Positions 15,444 through 24,478 of a stretch of DNA of 64,000 nt are shown one piece after another. Within the stretch, counting starts at the first letter, position 1; each line of letters begins with the position of its first letter. The notes below the pieces were generated by a model. That model was not told where the DNA came from, ran no database searches, and was given only the letters and a program-made list of their open reading frames with translations. This stretch comes from Mycobacterium sp. DL440 (GTDB lineage: Bacteria; Actinomycetota; Actinomycetes; Mycobacteriales; Mycobacteriaceae). The stretch spans positions 4,171,327 to 4,235,326 of the forward strand of contig NZ_CP050191.1 of NCBI RefSeq assembly GCF_011745145.1, in the 5' to 3' direction. The position numbers and the translations under genes are program-made.

Positions 15444-16487
15444 TCACCGATAGCGCGCGGCGATCCTGGCGCGGTGCTCGGCAGGCGACCCGAACAGCGA
15501 TCGGTTGAGCGCGGCCCGCTTGAGATAGACGTGCACGCCGCTCTCCCACGTGTAGCCGATGCCGCCGTGCAGTTGCATGGCCTTGCCGGCCACCTCCACG
15601 GCGGCCTCGGTGGCGTAGGCCTTGGCCATTGATATGGCGGTTGCCGCGTCGCTGTCCTCCGCTTCGATGGCCGCGTTCACCAGTTGACGGGCCACCGCGA
15701 TCCGCACGAGCATGTCCGCGCAGGCGTGCTTGACGGCCTGGAATGAGCCGATCGGACGGCCGAACTGCTGACGGACTCCGGTGTAGGACACCGTGGCGTC
15801 GAGCATGGCCTGCGCGACGCCGAGACTGTCGCAGGCCACCGCGAGGGCGGCCCGTTCGGTGAGCGCACGCAAGCCGGCCTCAGCATCGCCGTCGAAGCGC
15901 CACACCGCGTCCTCGTCGACCTCGACCCCCTCGGCCATCACAGTGGCCAGCCTGCGGGTCTCGTCGAGCACCGGCTGGTCGGTGACCGTCAGCCCGGGTG
16001 AATCGGCGGCCACGTCCACCAACACCGGGACACCGTCGGCGTCACGGGCAGGCAGCAGCAGTCGCTGAGCTCCGGCCGCATCGGACACAAAGCCGGCCCG
16101 GCCGTGGACGCGCCAGCCCAGCCTGGTGGTGGCCAATTCGAAGGGCGCCAGCTCACGCTCCCCTGGCAGCGCGAGCGCGGCCCGGATATCTCCGGACACC
16201 ACGGCCCGGAGCAACGGGTCACGAGATTCGCCTGCTTGCACCATATTCAGGGCACCGACGGCCAGCACCGCACCGCCCAGATAAGCGGTGGCCGCAGCGG
16301 CCCGGCCCAGCTCCTCGCAGATGACCGCCACCTCGGCGAACGTGGCGCCGGCACCACCAGCGTCCTCGGGCGCGTCCAGTCCGGTCCAGCCTGCCGAGAC
16401 CAGCAGCGGCCAGTCGATGGTGTCCTTGGCCAGCAGATCAGCGGCTACCGAACGCAGTTCGTCATGGATCTCGGAGAATTCGCTCAT
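15444..16487 (-). CDS. Acyl-CoA dehydrogenase, smaller subunit type (pair B)
   Basis: The 347-residue flavoprotein starts at ATG 16487 (TGATG with the upstream stop); a GTG three bases earlier is possible. It has the N-terminal helical domain, the C-terminal FAD-dimer helices (VSYTGVRQQFGRPIGSFQAVKHACADM) and the ending LHGGIGYTWESGVHVYLKRA, whose Glu is placed like the catalytic base of many acyl-CoA dehydrogenases. It is shorter than normal homotetrameric enzymes, like the beta partners of the alpha2-beta2 FadE pairs used in mycobacterial sterol side-chain oxidation. Its alpha partner is likely the overlapping upstream gene. It is the last gene of the minus-strand catabolic arm. Confidence 0.88.
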   Translation of the reverse strand: MSEFSEIHDELRSVAADLLAKDTIDWPLLVSAGWTGLDAPEDAGGAGATFAEVAVICEELGRAAAATAYLGGAVLAVGALNMVQAGESRDPLLRAVVSGDIRAALALPGERELAPFELATTRLGWRVHGRAGFVSDAAGAQRLLLPARDADGVPVLVDVAADSPGLTVTDQPVLDETRRLATVMAEGVEVDEDAVWRFDGDAEAGLRALTERAALAVACDSLGVAQAMLDATVSYTGVRQQFGRPIGSFQAVKHACADMLVRIAVARQLVNAAIEAEDSDAATAISMAKAYATEAAVEVAGKAMQLHGGIGYTWESGVHVYLKRAALNRSLFGSPAEHRARIAARYR

Positions 16488-17650
16488 CACACTGCACTCG
16501 GTTCTCTCGGCAGGCCCAGACCGCGCTCACCGATGATGGTGCGCTGGATCTCGCTGGCGCCGCCGGGGATGGTCCACTCCCACGATCCGATGAAATCGAG
16601 CATCCAGGCGCCCGACTCCCAGCCGCTGGAGGCCGGTTTGGTCAGCACGGTGTGGGCGTTCAGGCCACCGATCTCCGCGCCGAAACCCGTCATCCGCTGC
16701 AGCAATTCGCTGTAGTAGAGCTTGACGATCGACGCGTCGGCCGGTCCGGCTTCGCCCGCCTCGGTGCGCTCCACCAGATCCCGGCAGAGCCCGCGCAAGC
16801 CAGTCAGCTCGATCTCGAACTGCGCCAGCCGGTCTGCCACCACCGGATCGTCTGTCGGGGCGGCGTCCAGCAGCCACTTGAAGCCCGCATTGCCCAGCCG
16901 CTCGGACAACTCCAGCATGGTCATGCCACGCTCGGCGCCGAGCGTGGCCTGCGCGACCTGCCATCCCTTGTTCACCGGACCGATCAGGTTGGCCGCGGGA
17001 ACTGCTACGTCGTTGAGGAAGATCTCGCAGAAATGCGAATCTCCCACGGCATTTCGGATCGGTCGCACGTCGATGCCCGGTGTGGTCATGTCCATCAGAA
17101 AGTACGAGATGCCGTGCCGCTTGGGCGCATCCGGATCGGTGCGCGCCAACAGCAGGCACCAGTCGGCGTGCAATGCACCACTGGCCCACAGCTTCTGGCC
17201 GTTAACGATGAAGTTCTCGCCCTCAGCTCGGGCTGTGGTGCGCAGAGCGGCCAGATCGGATCCGGCCTCCGGCTCGGAGAAGCCCTGTACCCAGATCTCA
17301 CCGTCGAGGATGGCGGGCAGGTGCCTTCTGCGTTGGTCGTCGGTGCCCGCGGCCAGCAGGGTGGAGGCCGCATGGTGGATCCCGACGAAGGCCAACACGA
17401 GGCGGGGCGCATCGTGGGCGGCCAGTTCCTGGTACAGGATGATCTGCTGGGGCACGGACATGCCGCCGCCCCATTCGGCCGGCCAGTGCGGCACGGCGTA
17501 TCCGGCGGTGTGCAACTCGGCGAACCAGGATTTCTGGAACGCTGCGAACTCGTCGTCGCCGACGCCGGTCTGACTGGGGCGCCAGTCTTTCGGGACGTGC
17601 GCAGCGCACCAGTCCCGCACGGCGGCCCGGAACTCGTCGAGCTCGCTCAC
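16487..17650 (-). CDS. Acyl-CoA dehydrogenase, larger subunit type (pair B)
   Basis: The 387-residue protein shows the full acyl-CoA dehydrogenase layout. The helical N-terminal domain includes the WPAEWGGGMSVPQQ segment. The FAD/substrate loop reads QGFSEPEAGSDLAALRTTA, and then comes NGQKLWASGALHADWCLLLART. The C-terminus SWEWTIPGGASEIQRTIIGERGLGL carries the usual arginine of the dimer FAD site. It starts at GTG overlapping the upstream stop (GTGA) and is coupled by one base to the smaller partner downstream. Together they look like one heteromeric dehydrogenase acting on a bulky acyl-CoA. Confidence 0.9.
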   Translation of the reverse strand: MSELDEFRAAVRDWCAAHVPKDWRPSQTGVGDDEFAAFQKSWFAELHTAGYAVPHWPAEWGGGMSVPQQIILYQELAAHDAPRLVLAFVGIHHAASTLLAAGTDDQRRRHLPAILDGEIWVQGFSEPEAGSDLAALRTTARAEGENFIVNGQKLWASGALHADWCLLLARTDPDAPKRHGISYFLMDMTTPGIDVRPIRNAVGDSHFCEIFLNDVAVPAANLIGPVNKGWQVAQATLGAERGMTMLELSERLGNAGFKWLLDAAPTDDPVVADRLAQFEIELTGLRGLCRDLVERTEAGEAGPADASIVKLYYSELLQRMTGFGAEIGGLNAHTVLTKPASSGWESGAWMLDFIGSWEWTIPGGASEIQRTIIGERGLGLPREPSAV

Positions 17651-18576
17651 GAGAACAACCCGGTGAGTCCACGCCGGCCCAGCCGCGCGGTCAGCCTGTC
17701 GCGGGTCTGGGATACGCCGAACGGCAGACGACGCAACGGCTGGCTGTACCGCGACAGCCAGGACAGCACGGTCTCATCGCAGAAGCCGACGGCTCCGTGC
17801 AGCTGATGGCACACCCGGAACACCACCTCGGCCGCCTCGATGGCGCCCAGCCGCAGGGCGAGCGCGTCGTTGATCGCCTCGTCGGACGGGTTGGTGTTCA
17901 AGCTCCACAGTGCGTATTTGGCCAGCATGTCGACGCCACTGCGTTCCACCTCGGCATCGGTCAGCTGGAACTGCACGCCCTGAAAGGCCGACAGCGGCTG
18001 GCCGAACTGCTTGCGCAGGCTGACGTGCGCGACGGTCAAGTCGATAGCCCGATCCAACATGCCGAGCAGCGTCCACGACGGCAACGTCAAGGCCAGGGCC
18101 ACATCTGCAGTGCCGTGGGTGTCCACTGCGGTGAGCTCGAGTGCGGCGGCGAACGACGGACCCGACGCACCGACCTTGGTCACCGCGCTGCGCGTACCGT
18201 CCAATGTGACAGTGGCCCAACGGTTGTCCAGACCCTGCAGTGCCGCCTCGGGAGCATCGGCGTCGACGACCACCAGCCCCTCGACGTCGAGATCCTCCGG
18301 ACGCGCCAATCGCTCGGCCACCGGATACGGCAGGGCCCAGTACCCGGCACTGCGGCACAACGCGGCCGCGGCCTCCAACGAATCCACATCGGTACGGGGT
18401 TCGAGCTCGAGGGCGCCCAAGCTGTCCAGGACGGGGGTGATCAGGCCGGCGCGGGTGTGGGGCTTGGCGTCGGCCTGGGCCAGCAGCTGATCGCCACCGG
18501 CGGCCTCGAAGGCCTTGAGAGCTTGGCGGCCATATTCTTTGGCGTCGTCGTTGAGATCCAGAATCATCGCCGTCAT
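17647..18576 (-). CDS. Acyl-CoA dehydrogenase, small subunit type (pair A)
   Basis: At 309 residues this is much shorter than a standard acyl-CoA dehydrogenase. The N-terminal domain is recognisable but divergent (ALKAFEAAGGDQLLAQADAKP), the middle beta domain is reduced, and the C-terminal domain is typical (AHVSLRKQFGQPLSAFQGVQFQL, then LHGAVGFCDETVLSWLSRY). A Glu in GFCDE sits where the catalytic base is expected. The ATG overlaps the upstream stop (ATGA); an internal ATG three codons later is possible. It is best read as the beta partner of the 384-residue gene just upstream. Confidence 0.85.
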   Translation of the reverse strand: MTAMILDLNDDAKEYGRQALKAFEAAGGDQLLAQADAKPHTRAGLITPVLDSLGALELEPRTDVDSLEAAAALCRSAGYWALPYPVAERLARPEDLDVEGLVVVDADAPEAALQGLDNRWATVTLDGTRSAVTKVGASGPSFAAALELTAVDTHGTADVALALTLPSWTLLGMLDRAIDLTVAHVSLRKQFGQPLSAFQGVQFQLTDAEVERSGVDMLAKYALWSLNTNPSDEAINDALALRLGAIEAAEVVFRVCHQLHGAVGFCDETVLSWLSRYSQPLRRLPFGVSQTRDRLTARLGRRGLTGLFS

Positions 18577-19727
18577 GCCTTTCCGGCCAGCATGGTCCGC
18601 GACAGCAGGATGCGCTGCATCTCGATACTGCCGGAGGACACCGTGGACGCCTGCGAGTACCGCCAGTGGTCCTCGACCTCCGCGCGGAAGTACTCGGCCT
18701 CTGCGCTGCCGCCCCTGGGGAGTGCGGCGGCAATCTCCATCAGCACCTCGGCACTTTCCTGGTCCAGTCGGGTCACGGCGATCCGATATGCCGCGGAGTC
18801 ACCGGGATTCACCCTCCCGGTAGCCTGCATCGACACCACCCGGTAGGCCATCAGCCGGGCCCGGCGGCAGTGCGTGAGCATCCGGGTCCACCGGCCGCGC
18901 AGCTCGGCGGGAAGCTGCTCCCACTTTTCGCCGAGCACCTCAGGGGCGGCCTGCAGCAGCCGCTCACAGCGCGCGTAGCGGGCGATGCCGACGCGCTCGA
19001 AGGAGACCACGTCCTGCACGATCGACCAGCCCTGGTCGACGGTGCCGAGCACATCGGCCTCGGTGACCTTGAGGTCGTCGAAGAAGACTTCGTTGAGATG
19101 GTGCGGACCCATCATGGTGCGGATCGGGCGCACCTGGATGCCGGGCGAATCCATCGGCACCAGGAAAATGGTCATGCCCTGCTGCTTCTTCTCACCTTTT
19201 GAGGTGCGGGCCAACAGGAAGATCCACTGCGCCATGGTGGCGTACGAGGTCCAGATCTTCTGACCGTTGACGCGCCAGCCGTCGTCCTCCCGACGGGCGA
19301 AGGTGCGCAGCGAGGCCAGGTCGGAGCCCGCCTCTGGCTCGGAAAACCCTTGGCACCAGATCACTTCGCCGTTGGCGATCGGTGGCAGGTGCTTGCGCTG
19401 TTGCTCTTCGGTGCCGTGGCGCATGATGATCGGGCCCACCCAGTTGACGCCCATGTACTGCGCACCGCGTGGCTCGTGATGCGCCCACATCTCCTCGCGC
19501 ACCACGGTCTGCTCCCACATCGAGGCATCGCCGCCGCCGAACTCCTTCGGCCACGACATGCACAGCAGATGCTGCTGCGCCAGCGTCCGGCAGAACTGCT
19601 GGGCCACCGCCAGATCGGCGGGGTCATCGGTGAACGCGCCGAGAAAATCGGCGGGCACCTGGTCGGCGATCAGCGCACGCAGCTCACCGCGCAGCGTGTC
19701 GGCCGCCTCACCAAAATCGAAATCCAC
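18573..19727 (-). CDS. Acyl-CoA dehydrogenase, larger subunit type (pair A)
   Basis: The start is placed at GTG 19727, 11 bases after the CoA-transferase stop and with AGGCCAGGA just before it; the longer open frame upstream is antisense to the CoA-transferase C-terminus. The 384-residue protein has MSWPKEFGGGDASMWEQ, the FAD loop QGFSEPEAGSDLASLRTFA and NGQKIWTSYATMAQWIFLLAR. The C-terminus is VSSGSIEMQRILLSRTMLAG. These are normal acyl-CoA dehydrogenase features. Coupling to the 309-residue partner makes this the alpha subunit of a heteromeric enzyme. Two such pairs in a row are unusual outside sterol-type catabolism. Confidence 0.9.
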   Translation of the reverse strand: MDFDFGEAADTLRGELRALIADQVPADFLGAFTDDPADLAVAQQFCRTLAQQHLLCMSWPKEFGGGDASMWEQTVVREEMWAHHEPRGAQYMGVNWVGPIIMRHGTEEQQRKHLPPIANGEVIWCQGFSEPEAGSDLASLRTFARREDDGWRVNGQKIWTSYATMAQWIFLLARTSKGEKKQQGMTIFLVPMDSPGIQVRPIRTMMGPHHLNEVFFDDLKVTEADVLGTVDQGWSIVQDVVSFERVGIARYARCERLLQAAPEVLGEKWEQLPAELRGRWTRMLTHCRRARLMAYRVVSMQATGRVNPGDSAAYRIAVTRLDQESAEVLMEIAAALPRGGSAEAEYFRAEVEDHWRYSQASTVSSGSIEMQRILLSRTMLAGKA

Positions 19728-19738
19728 TCCTGGCCTTT

Positions 19739-20878
19739 CTATCGCGGACCGAGCTCGGCAAGCACCTCGGCGGTGTCCGCTCCCAATTCCGGTGCATACC
19801 CGGCGATCCGGCCCGGGGTCCGGGAGAACCACGTCGGCACACCGGGCATGCGCACCTGGCCGTGCTGGGTGTCGACGGTCTCGAACAACCCAACCGCGTT
19901 GAGGTGCTCGTTCTCGAACAACTCGTCGGGGGTCAGCATGGGTGCCGCGGGAATCTCCAACTCCGCGAACAGATCCAGCCACTCCGCGGTGGTGCGCTCC
20001 TTGAGAGTCCCTGCCAGCAGCCCGTACACGGTGTCGATCTGCCGGGCCCGCTGCTCCAGGGAGGCAAACTGCGCTGTGTTCCAGGCCGGCTGGACCCGCT
20101 CGATGAACGCGTTCCAGTGCTTGTCGTTGTAGATCAGCGCCGCGATGTGACCGTCCTTGGTCTCGTACGGCTTGCGGTTCGGGGTGACCGCCCGCGGGTA
20201 CACCGCAGGCCCCAGCGGGGGGTCGAACATGGCGCCGTTGGCATGTTCGACCAGCATGAAGGAGGCCATGGTCTCGAACATGCTGACTTCCACCTCCTGG
20301 CCCTCGCCGGTGCGTTCCCGGTGGAACAGTGCCATCGTGGTCGCGTAGAGCGCGGTCAGCCCGGCCACCTTGTCGGCCATGATCGTGCCGACGTAGGACG
20401 CCTCACCGGTCAGTTGCTGTTGCACGGCAGGCAATCCGCATTCGGCCTGGATGGTGTCGTCGTAAGCCGGCCGGTCGGCGTCCGGGCCGCGCCGGCCGTA
20501 GCCATAGCAGTTGGTGTAGACGACGTCCGGGTTGATGGCCGCGACGTCGTCGTAACCGAACCCGAGCTTGGTGATGGCCTTGGCCCGCATCGAGTGGATG
20601 AACACGTCGGCATCGGCGATCAACGCACGCAGGTCGGCCTTGCCCTGCTCCGACCGTAGATCCAGCACGACGCTGCGCTTGCCGCGGTTGACGTTGACGA
20701 ACACCCCGCTCATACCCGGCGCGGGTCCGACCGAGATGTAGCGGGTGTTGTCCCCCGCCGGTGTCTCCACCTTGATCACGTCGGCGCCCATGTCGGCCAT
20801 GATCTGCGTGCAATACGGCCCCATCACCATCGCGGTGAGGTCGACGACTCGAATCCCTTGCAGTGGACCGGTTGTCAT
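19739..20878 (-). CDS. Class III CoA-transferase (CaiB/BaiF family)
   Basis: The 379-residue protein opens with PLQGIRVVDLTAMVMGPYCTQIMADMGADVIKVE, the family entry pattern, and has VNRGKRSVVLDL near residue 67. The catalytic aspartate is in the PAYDDTIQAECGL block near residue 143. A GEGQEVEVSMFETM segment follows near 195, and a C-terminal LTPDELFENEHL block. These enzymes move CoA between carboxylic acids without ATP, through an aspartyl-CoA thioester. Within this operon it probably activates a pathway acid, using succinyl-CoA or a product CoA as donor. The stop lies 11 bases from the acyl-CoA dehydrogenase pair; the start overlaps the SDR gene (ATGA). Confidence 0.92.
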   Translation of the reverse strand: MTTGPLQGIRVVDLTAMVMGPYCTQIMADMGADVIKVETPAGDNTRYISVGPAPGMSGVFVNVNRGKRSVVLDLRSEQGKADLRALIADADVFIHSMRAKAITKLGFGYDDVAAINPDVVYTNCYGYGRRGPDADRPAYDDTIQAECGLPAVQQQLTGEASYVGTIMADKVAGLTALYATTMALFHRERTGEGQEVEVSMFETMASFMLVEHANGAMFDPPLGPAVYPRAVTPNRKPYETKDGHIAALIYNDKHWNAFIERVQPAWNTAQFASLEQRARQIDTVYGLLAGTLKERTTAEWLDLFAELEIPAAPMLTPDELFENEHLNAVGLFETVDTQHGQVRMPGVPTWFSRTPGRIAGYAPELGADTAEVLAELGPR

Positions 20879-21795
20879 GGTCGGGCCCCCTCCGCGGCTC
20901 GTCCGAAGCTGTAGCGGATGTGCTCGGAATGCCCGTCGGGGACGACCGGGAAGATCACCGGCTCACTGACGTCGCGGATGCGGTCGATCTGCTCGCCGAC
21001 GTCCTCCACTGTCCACGACGACTGATACACGCCCGGCGACTCGGCGACGACCGCGCGGGCCAGCCTTCCGGCGATCGCCACGAAAAATTCACCGGTGACC
21101 GAACAGGATTCATGCGCCAGCCAGCCCACAGCCGGCGCCACCAGGTCCGCGCCCATCGGCGGGTACGCCGAGGTGTCAAGACCCTCGGCCATCCGGGTCA
21201 CCGCACCCGGCACGATCGCATTGCACAACACACCCTCGGCGGCACCCTCGAGCGCCACCACATTGCACAACCCGAGGATCCCGGACTTGGCCGCGGCATA
21301 GTTCGCCACCTCGCGGTTGCCGTACAGCCCACCGATCGACGAGGTCAGGACCACGCGGCCGTATCCGGCCTCACACATGAGTGGAAACGCCGGGCGCACA
21401 ACGTGGAATGCGCCGCGCAGATGCACGTCGAGCACCGCGTCAAAGTCGTCGTAACTCATCTCCTTGAGGGAGCCTCGGCGCACCGTGCCCGCGTTGTGGA
21501 TCAGGATGTCGACGCGGCCGAAATGCTCGATGGCCTTGCCGATGATCGCCTGACCGCCCTCCGCAGTGGCCACCGAATCCGTGACGGCGACGGCTTGTCC
21601 ACCGGCCGAAATGATTTCGTCGACCACCTGCTGCGCCGGAGCGGTGTCGGCGCCGTCCCCGGTGAGACTGCCGCCCGGGTCGTTGACGACCACCTTCGCA
21701 CCCTTCGATGCCAGCAGAAGGGCATACTCGCGGCCCAGCCCCCGGCCTGCGCCGGTGATGACCGCGACGCGATCGTCGAATCTCAATGTGCTCAA
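20875..21795 (-). CDS. Short-chain dehydrogenase (3-hydroxyacyl-CoA dehydrogenase / MFE-2 N-domain type)
   Basis: The 306-residue protein has TGAGRGLGREYALLLASKGAKVVVNDPGG, with the cofactor Gly motif and the NDPGG signature typical of the MFE-2-like 3-hydroxyacyl-CoA dehydrogenase branch, which prefers NAD. NAG and the catalytic SSIGGLYGN...YAAAKSG (Ser, Tyr, Lys) follow. The C-terminal tail is longer than in ordinary SDRs. It begins at TTG, overlapping the upstream TGA, the only plausible start before the first strand. A beta-oxidation-like alcohol oxidation step fits with the dehydrogenases and CoA-transferase in the same operon. Confidence 0.88.
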   Translation of the reverse strand: MSTLRFDDRVAVITGAGRGLGREYALLLASKGAKVVVNDPGGSLTGDGADTAPAQQVVDEIISAGGQAVAVTDSVATAEGGQAIIGKAIEHFGRVDILIHNAGTVRRGSLKEMSYDDFDAVLDVHLRGAFHVVRPAFPLMCEAGYGRVVLTSSIGGLYGNREVANYAAAKSGILGLCNVVALEGAAEGVLCNAIVPGAVTRMAEGLDTSAYPPMGADLVAPAVGWLAHESCSVTGEFFVAIAGRLARAVVAESPGVYQSSWTVEDVGEQIDRIRDVSEPVIFPVVPDGHSEHIRYSFGRAAEGARP

Positions 21796-22634
21796 GCGAA
21801 AGGCTCCTCGCCCTCGAGCTTGGTGCGCTGCAACAGCCGCCCCGACGTCGGATCGTACGGCGTGGCCCGGTGCATCGTTCCGGTGTTGTCCCAGATCACC
21901 AGGTCACCCACAGTCCACTTGTGCCGGTAGGTGAAGTCGGGTTGGGTGGCCCAATCCCGCAGCCACACCAGCAGTTCGGCACTCTTGCGGAAGTCGATCG
22001 GGCCGTCGGCGTCGACGATGTGGCGCGCGGTGGCACCGAGCACGAGCGACTTACGGCCGGACTGATGGGTCCACACCAGCGGCAGCTCCCGATCACCGAT
22101 GGCCATCATGCGGCGCAAAGACTTCGCACTGGGTTCGGGGTCGTAGTAGAACAGCGTGTTCCACGCCGAGTGCATCACCCGCAGCCCCTCGATGTCGGCC
22201 TTGTCCTCGTCGGACAGGGCGTCATAGGCCGCATAGGTGTTGCAGAACTCAGTGTCGCCTTCTTCCGGGTTACCCAGCGCCACGCTCTGCAGCAGCGAGG
22301 CCAGGATCGGCACCTCGTTCATGGTGCCGTCGATGTGCCAGTACAGCGAACCCTTGAGATAATCGGCGTGCTTGTTCACCTCGGTGTCGAGAGAGACTTT
22401 GTACAGCTTCTCGCCTTGGTGCTCCGCGGCGAACGTGCCGAGGGTTTCGGTGAACGCGATCTGCTCGTCGTCGGTGAACCCGATCTGCGGGAACACCAGC
22501 ACCCCACGCTGCTCGAGCAGATCCCGGATCGCCCCGGCATGTTCGCCTGACAGCAGCGTGGCCTTGTCGGCGCGGATCTCGGTTCCGATACGGGGCTTGA
22601 TATCCCGGGTGTCGAGTGCCGTTGTCGTCGTCAT
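21792..22634 (-). CDS. TauD/TfdA-type Fe(II)/2-oxoglutarate dioxygenase
   Basis: The 280-residue protein carries the iron triad His100-x-Asp102 (YWHIDG) and His255 (TMHRATPY). An Arg about 11 to 15 residues later (GRLLQRTKLEG) would hold 2-oxoglutarate. The N-terminal RGVLVFPQIGFTDDEQIAFTETLG is standard for the TauD branch. Members hydroxylate unactivated carbons, often cleaving sulfonates, ethers or aryloxyacids via hemiacetals. It overlaps both neighbours by ATGA- or TTGA-type junctions. In this operon it may hydroxylate an intermediate downstream of the Baeyer-Villiger step; the substrate cannot be read from sequence. Confidence 0.92.
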   Translation of the reverse strand: MTTTTALDTRDIKPRIGTEIRADKATLLSGEHAGAIRDLLEQRGVLVFPQIGFTDDEQIAFTETLGTFAAEHQGEKLYKVSLDTEVNKHADYLKGSLYWHIDGTMNEVPILASLLQSVALGNPEEGDTEFCNTYAAYDALSDEDKADIEGLRVMHSAWNTLFYYDPEPSAKSLRRMMAIGDRELPLVWTHQSGRKSLVLGATARHIVDADGPIDFRKSAELLVWLRDWATQPDFTYRHKWTVGDLVIWDNTGTMHRATPYDPTSGRLLQRTKLEGEEPFA

Positions 22635-24478
22635 GTGGTGAGCTCTAATCCGTCGAGGTCGCCCTTGGCCCGCCAGTCAGCGATCAGCTCGTCGAAGGCG
22701 TAGAACCCTGGCGAGTAGAAATCGCCCAGGAAAGCGCCATTGCGCTCCGCGCCGCCGCGACCCTCGTTGTTGTAGTAGCCAGGCGTGCACGACAGTTCGA
22801 ACGCCGAGTTGTCGATCGCCAGTTCGCGCACCGTCGAGACCCAGATGTCCTGGCCCTCCTGGCTGGGCTCGACCGTGGTGGCACCCCGGTTCTGCGCCTC
22901 GGCGATGATGTAGGCGATGTGCTTGGCCTGCTGTTCGAACATCGCCGTGGTGTTGGCCGACACGCCGCCCTGGATGAAGCCCATGAAGAACTGGTTGGGG
23001 AATCCGCGACTGGTCATCCCGTGCAGCGTCTGATAGTCGTTCTGCCAGTGGTCGAACAACTCAAGCCCGTCACGCCCGACGATGCGCTCGATCGCGAACC
23101 GGCGGCTGATCTCGGTGGAGATCTCGAAGCCGCTCGCGAAGATCACGCAGTCGACCTCGTATTCGACACCGTCGGCAACGATGCCCTTCTCGGTCAGCCT
23201 CTCCACCCCCTTGGAGGCCGCGACGTCGACGAGGGTCACATTGGGGCGGTTGAACGTGGCCAGATAGTGCTCACTCGACGTCGGCCGTTTGCACATGAAG
23301 CGGTAGTACGGCTTCAACGCCTCGGCGGTCGCGGGATCCTCCACGATCTCGCCGACGAGTCGGCGCAGCCGCTCCATGATCTTGAAGTCTTCCTCTTCCC
23401 GGAACGCCATGATCTGCTCGATGGTCACGGCGGCCGGGTCTTCGCTGGTTGCGATCCGGGCGGTCAGGTTGCGCCCGAGCTCGGTCCAGAAGTCGCACAC
23501 CAGGTCTGGCTCACCGAACACCACGCCGACGAACGGCGACCAGTTGTGGAAGTTGCGCTTTCGTTCTTCCTGCCAGCCTGGTTGCAGGGACGCGGCCCAC
23601 GCCGGATCGGTGGCCGGGTTAGATCTCGCGTCAACCGAGGACGGTGTGCGCTGGAAGACGAACAGCTCCTGGGCATCACGGCCGAGGTGCGGTACCAACT
23701 GGATTCCCGTCGCACCGGTGCCGACGAGAGCGACGCGTTTGTCGGCCAACTTGTGCAGGCCGCCGTCGGCATCCCCGCCCGTGTAGTCATAGTCCCAACG
23801 CGCGGAATGGAACACGTGGCCCGAAAAGTCCTTGATCCCGGGGATACCCGGCAGCTTCGGCCGGTTGTAGGAGCCTTGCGCCATGACCACGAAGCGGGCC
23901 CGGATGTCATCGCCACGGTCCGTGCTGATCTGCCAACGTTGCGTCGCGTCGTCCCAACGTAATTCGCGTACCTGAGTGGAGAACAGGGCGCCGTCGTACA
24001 GGCCGAAGTGCTTGCCGATGTTGCGGCAGTGCTGGAAGATCTCGGCGCCGTCGGCGAATTTCTTGCTCGGCATGAAGTCGAGCTCTTCGAGCAGCGGGAT
24101 GTAGCAGTAGGCGTCGTTGTCACACTGGATCCCCGGGAAGCGGTTCCAGTACCAGACCCCGCCGAAGTCCCCGGCCATCTCGATGACGCGGATTCCCTCG
24201 ACACCAGCCTTCTTCAAATACGCTCCGGCCAGCAGGCCGGCAAAGCCCCCTCCGAGGATGACGACGTCGGAGTCCTCGCTGATCGGGTCCCGTTCGGTCA
24301 CCGTCGTGTAGGGGTCGACCTCGTAGAAGTCGGCGAAATCGCCTTCCAGCTCCAGGTACTGGTCAGCGCCCTCGGGCCGCAGCCGCTTGGCCCGCTCGGC
24401 GGCGTAGCGCTCTCGGATCGCGTCGATGTCGATATCGGTGGGCGTGTCGGTGGGCCCGCAGGTGTTGGGCTGCGTCAT
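22631..24478 (-). CDS. Baeyer-Villiger-type flavin monooxygenase
   Basis: The 615-residue protein has the first Rossmann motif GGGFAG (76-81) and the Baeyer-Villiger fingerprint F-x-G-x3-H-x3-W at 218-228. The second Rossmann motif GTGATG (253-258) would bind NADPH. The extended N-terminus (about 70 residues before the FAD motif) and the C-terminal ASGFEISTEISRRFAIERI block recall the cyclododecanone/steroid monooxygenase branch that accepts large cyclic ketones. It inserts one oxygen next to a carbonyl, giving an ester or lactone. It is translationally coupled to the luciferase-like gene upstream and the TauD gene downstream. Confidence 0.93.
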   Translation of the reverse strand: MTQPNTCGPTDTPTDIDIDAIRERYAAERAKRLRPEGADQYLELEGDFADFYEVDPYTTVTERDPISEDSDVVILGGGFAGLLAGAYLKKAGVEGIRVIEMAGDFGGVWYWNRFPGIQCDNDAYCYIPLLEELDFMPSKKFADGAEIFQHCRNIGKHFGLYDGALFSTQVRELRWDDATQRWQISTDRGDDIRARFVVMAQGSYNRPKLPGIPGIKDFSGHVFHSARWDYDYTGGDADGGLHKLADKRVALVGTGATGIQLVPHLGRDAQELFVFQRTPSSVDARSNPATDPAWAASLQPGWQEERKRNFHNWSPFVGVVFGEPDLVCDFWTELGRNLTARIATSEDPAAVTIEQIMAFREEEDFKIMERLRRLVGEIVEDPATAEALKPYYRFMCKRPTSSEHYLATFNRPNVTLVDVAASKGVERLTEKGIVADGVEYEVDCVIFASGFEISTEISRRFAIERIVGRDGLELFDHWQNDYQTLHGMTSRGFPNQFFMGFIQGGVSANTTAMFEQQAKHIAYIIAEAQNRGATTVEPSQEGQDIWVSTVRELAIDNSAFELSCTPGYYNNEGRGGAERNGAFLGDFYSPGFYAFDELIADWRAKGDLDGLELTT

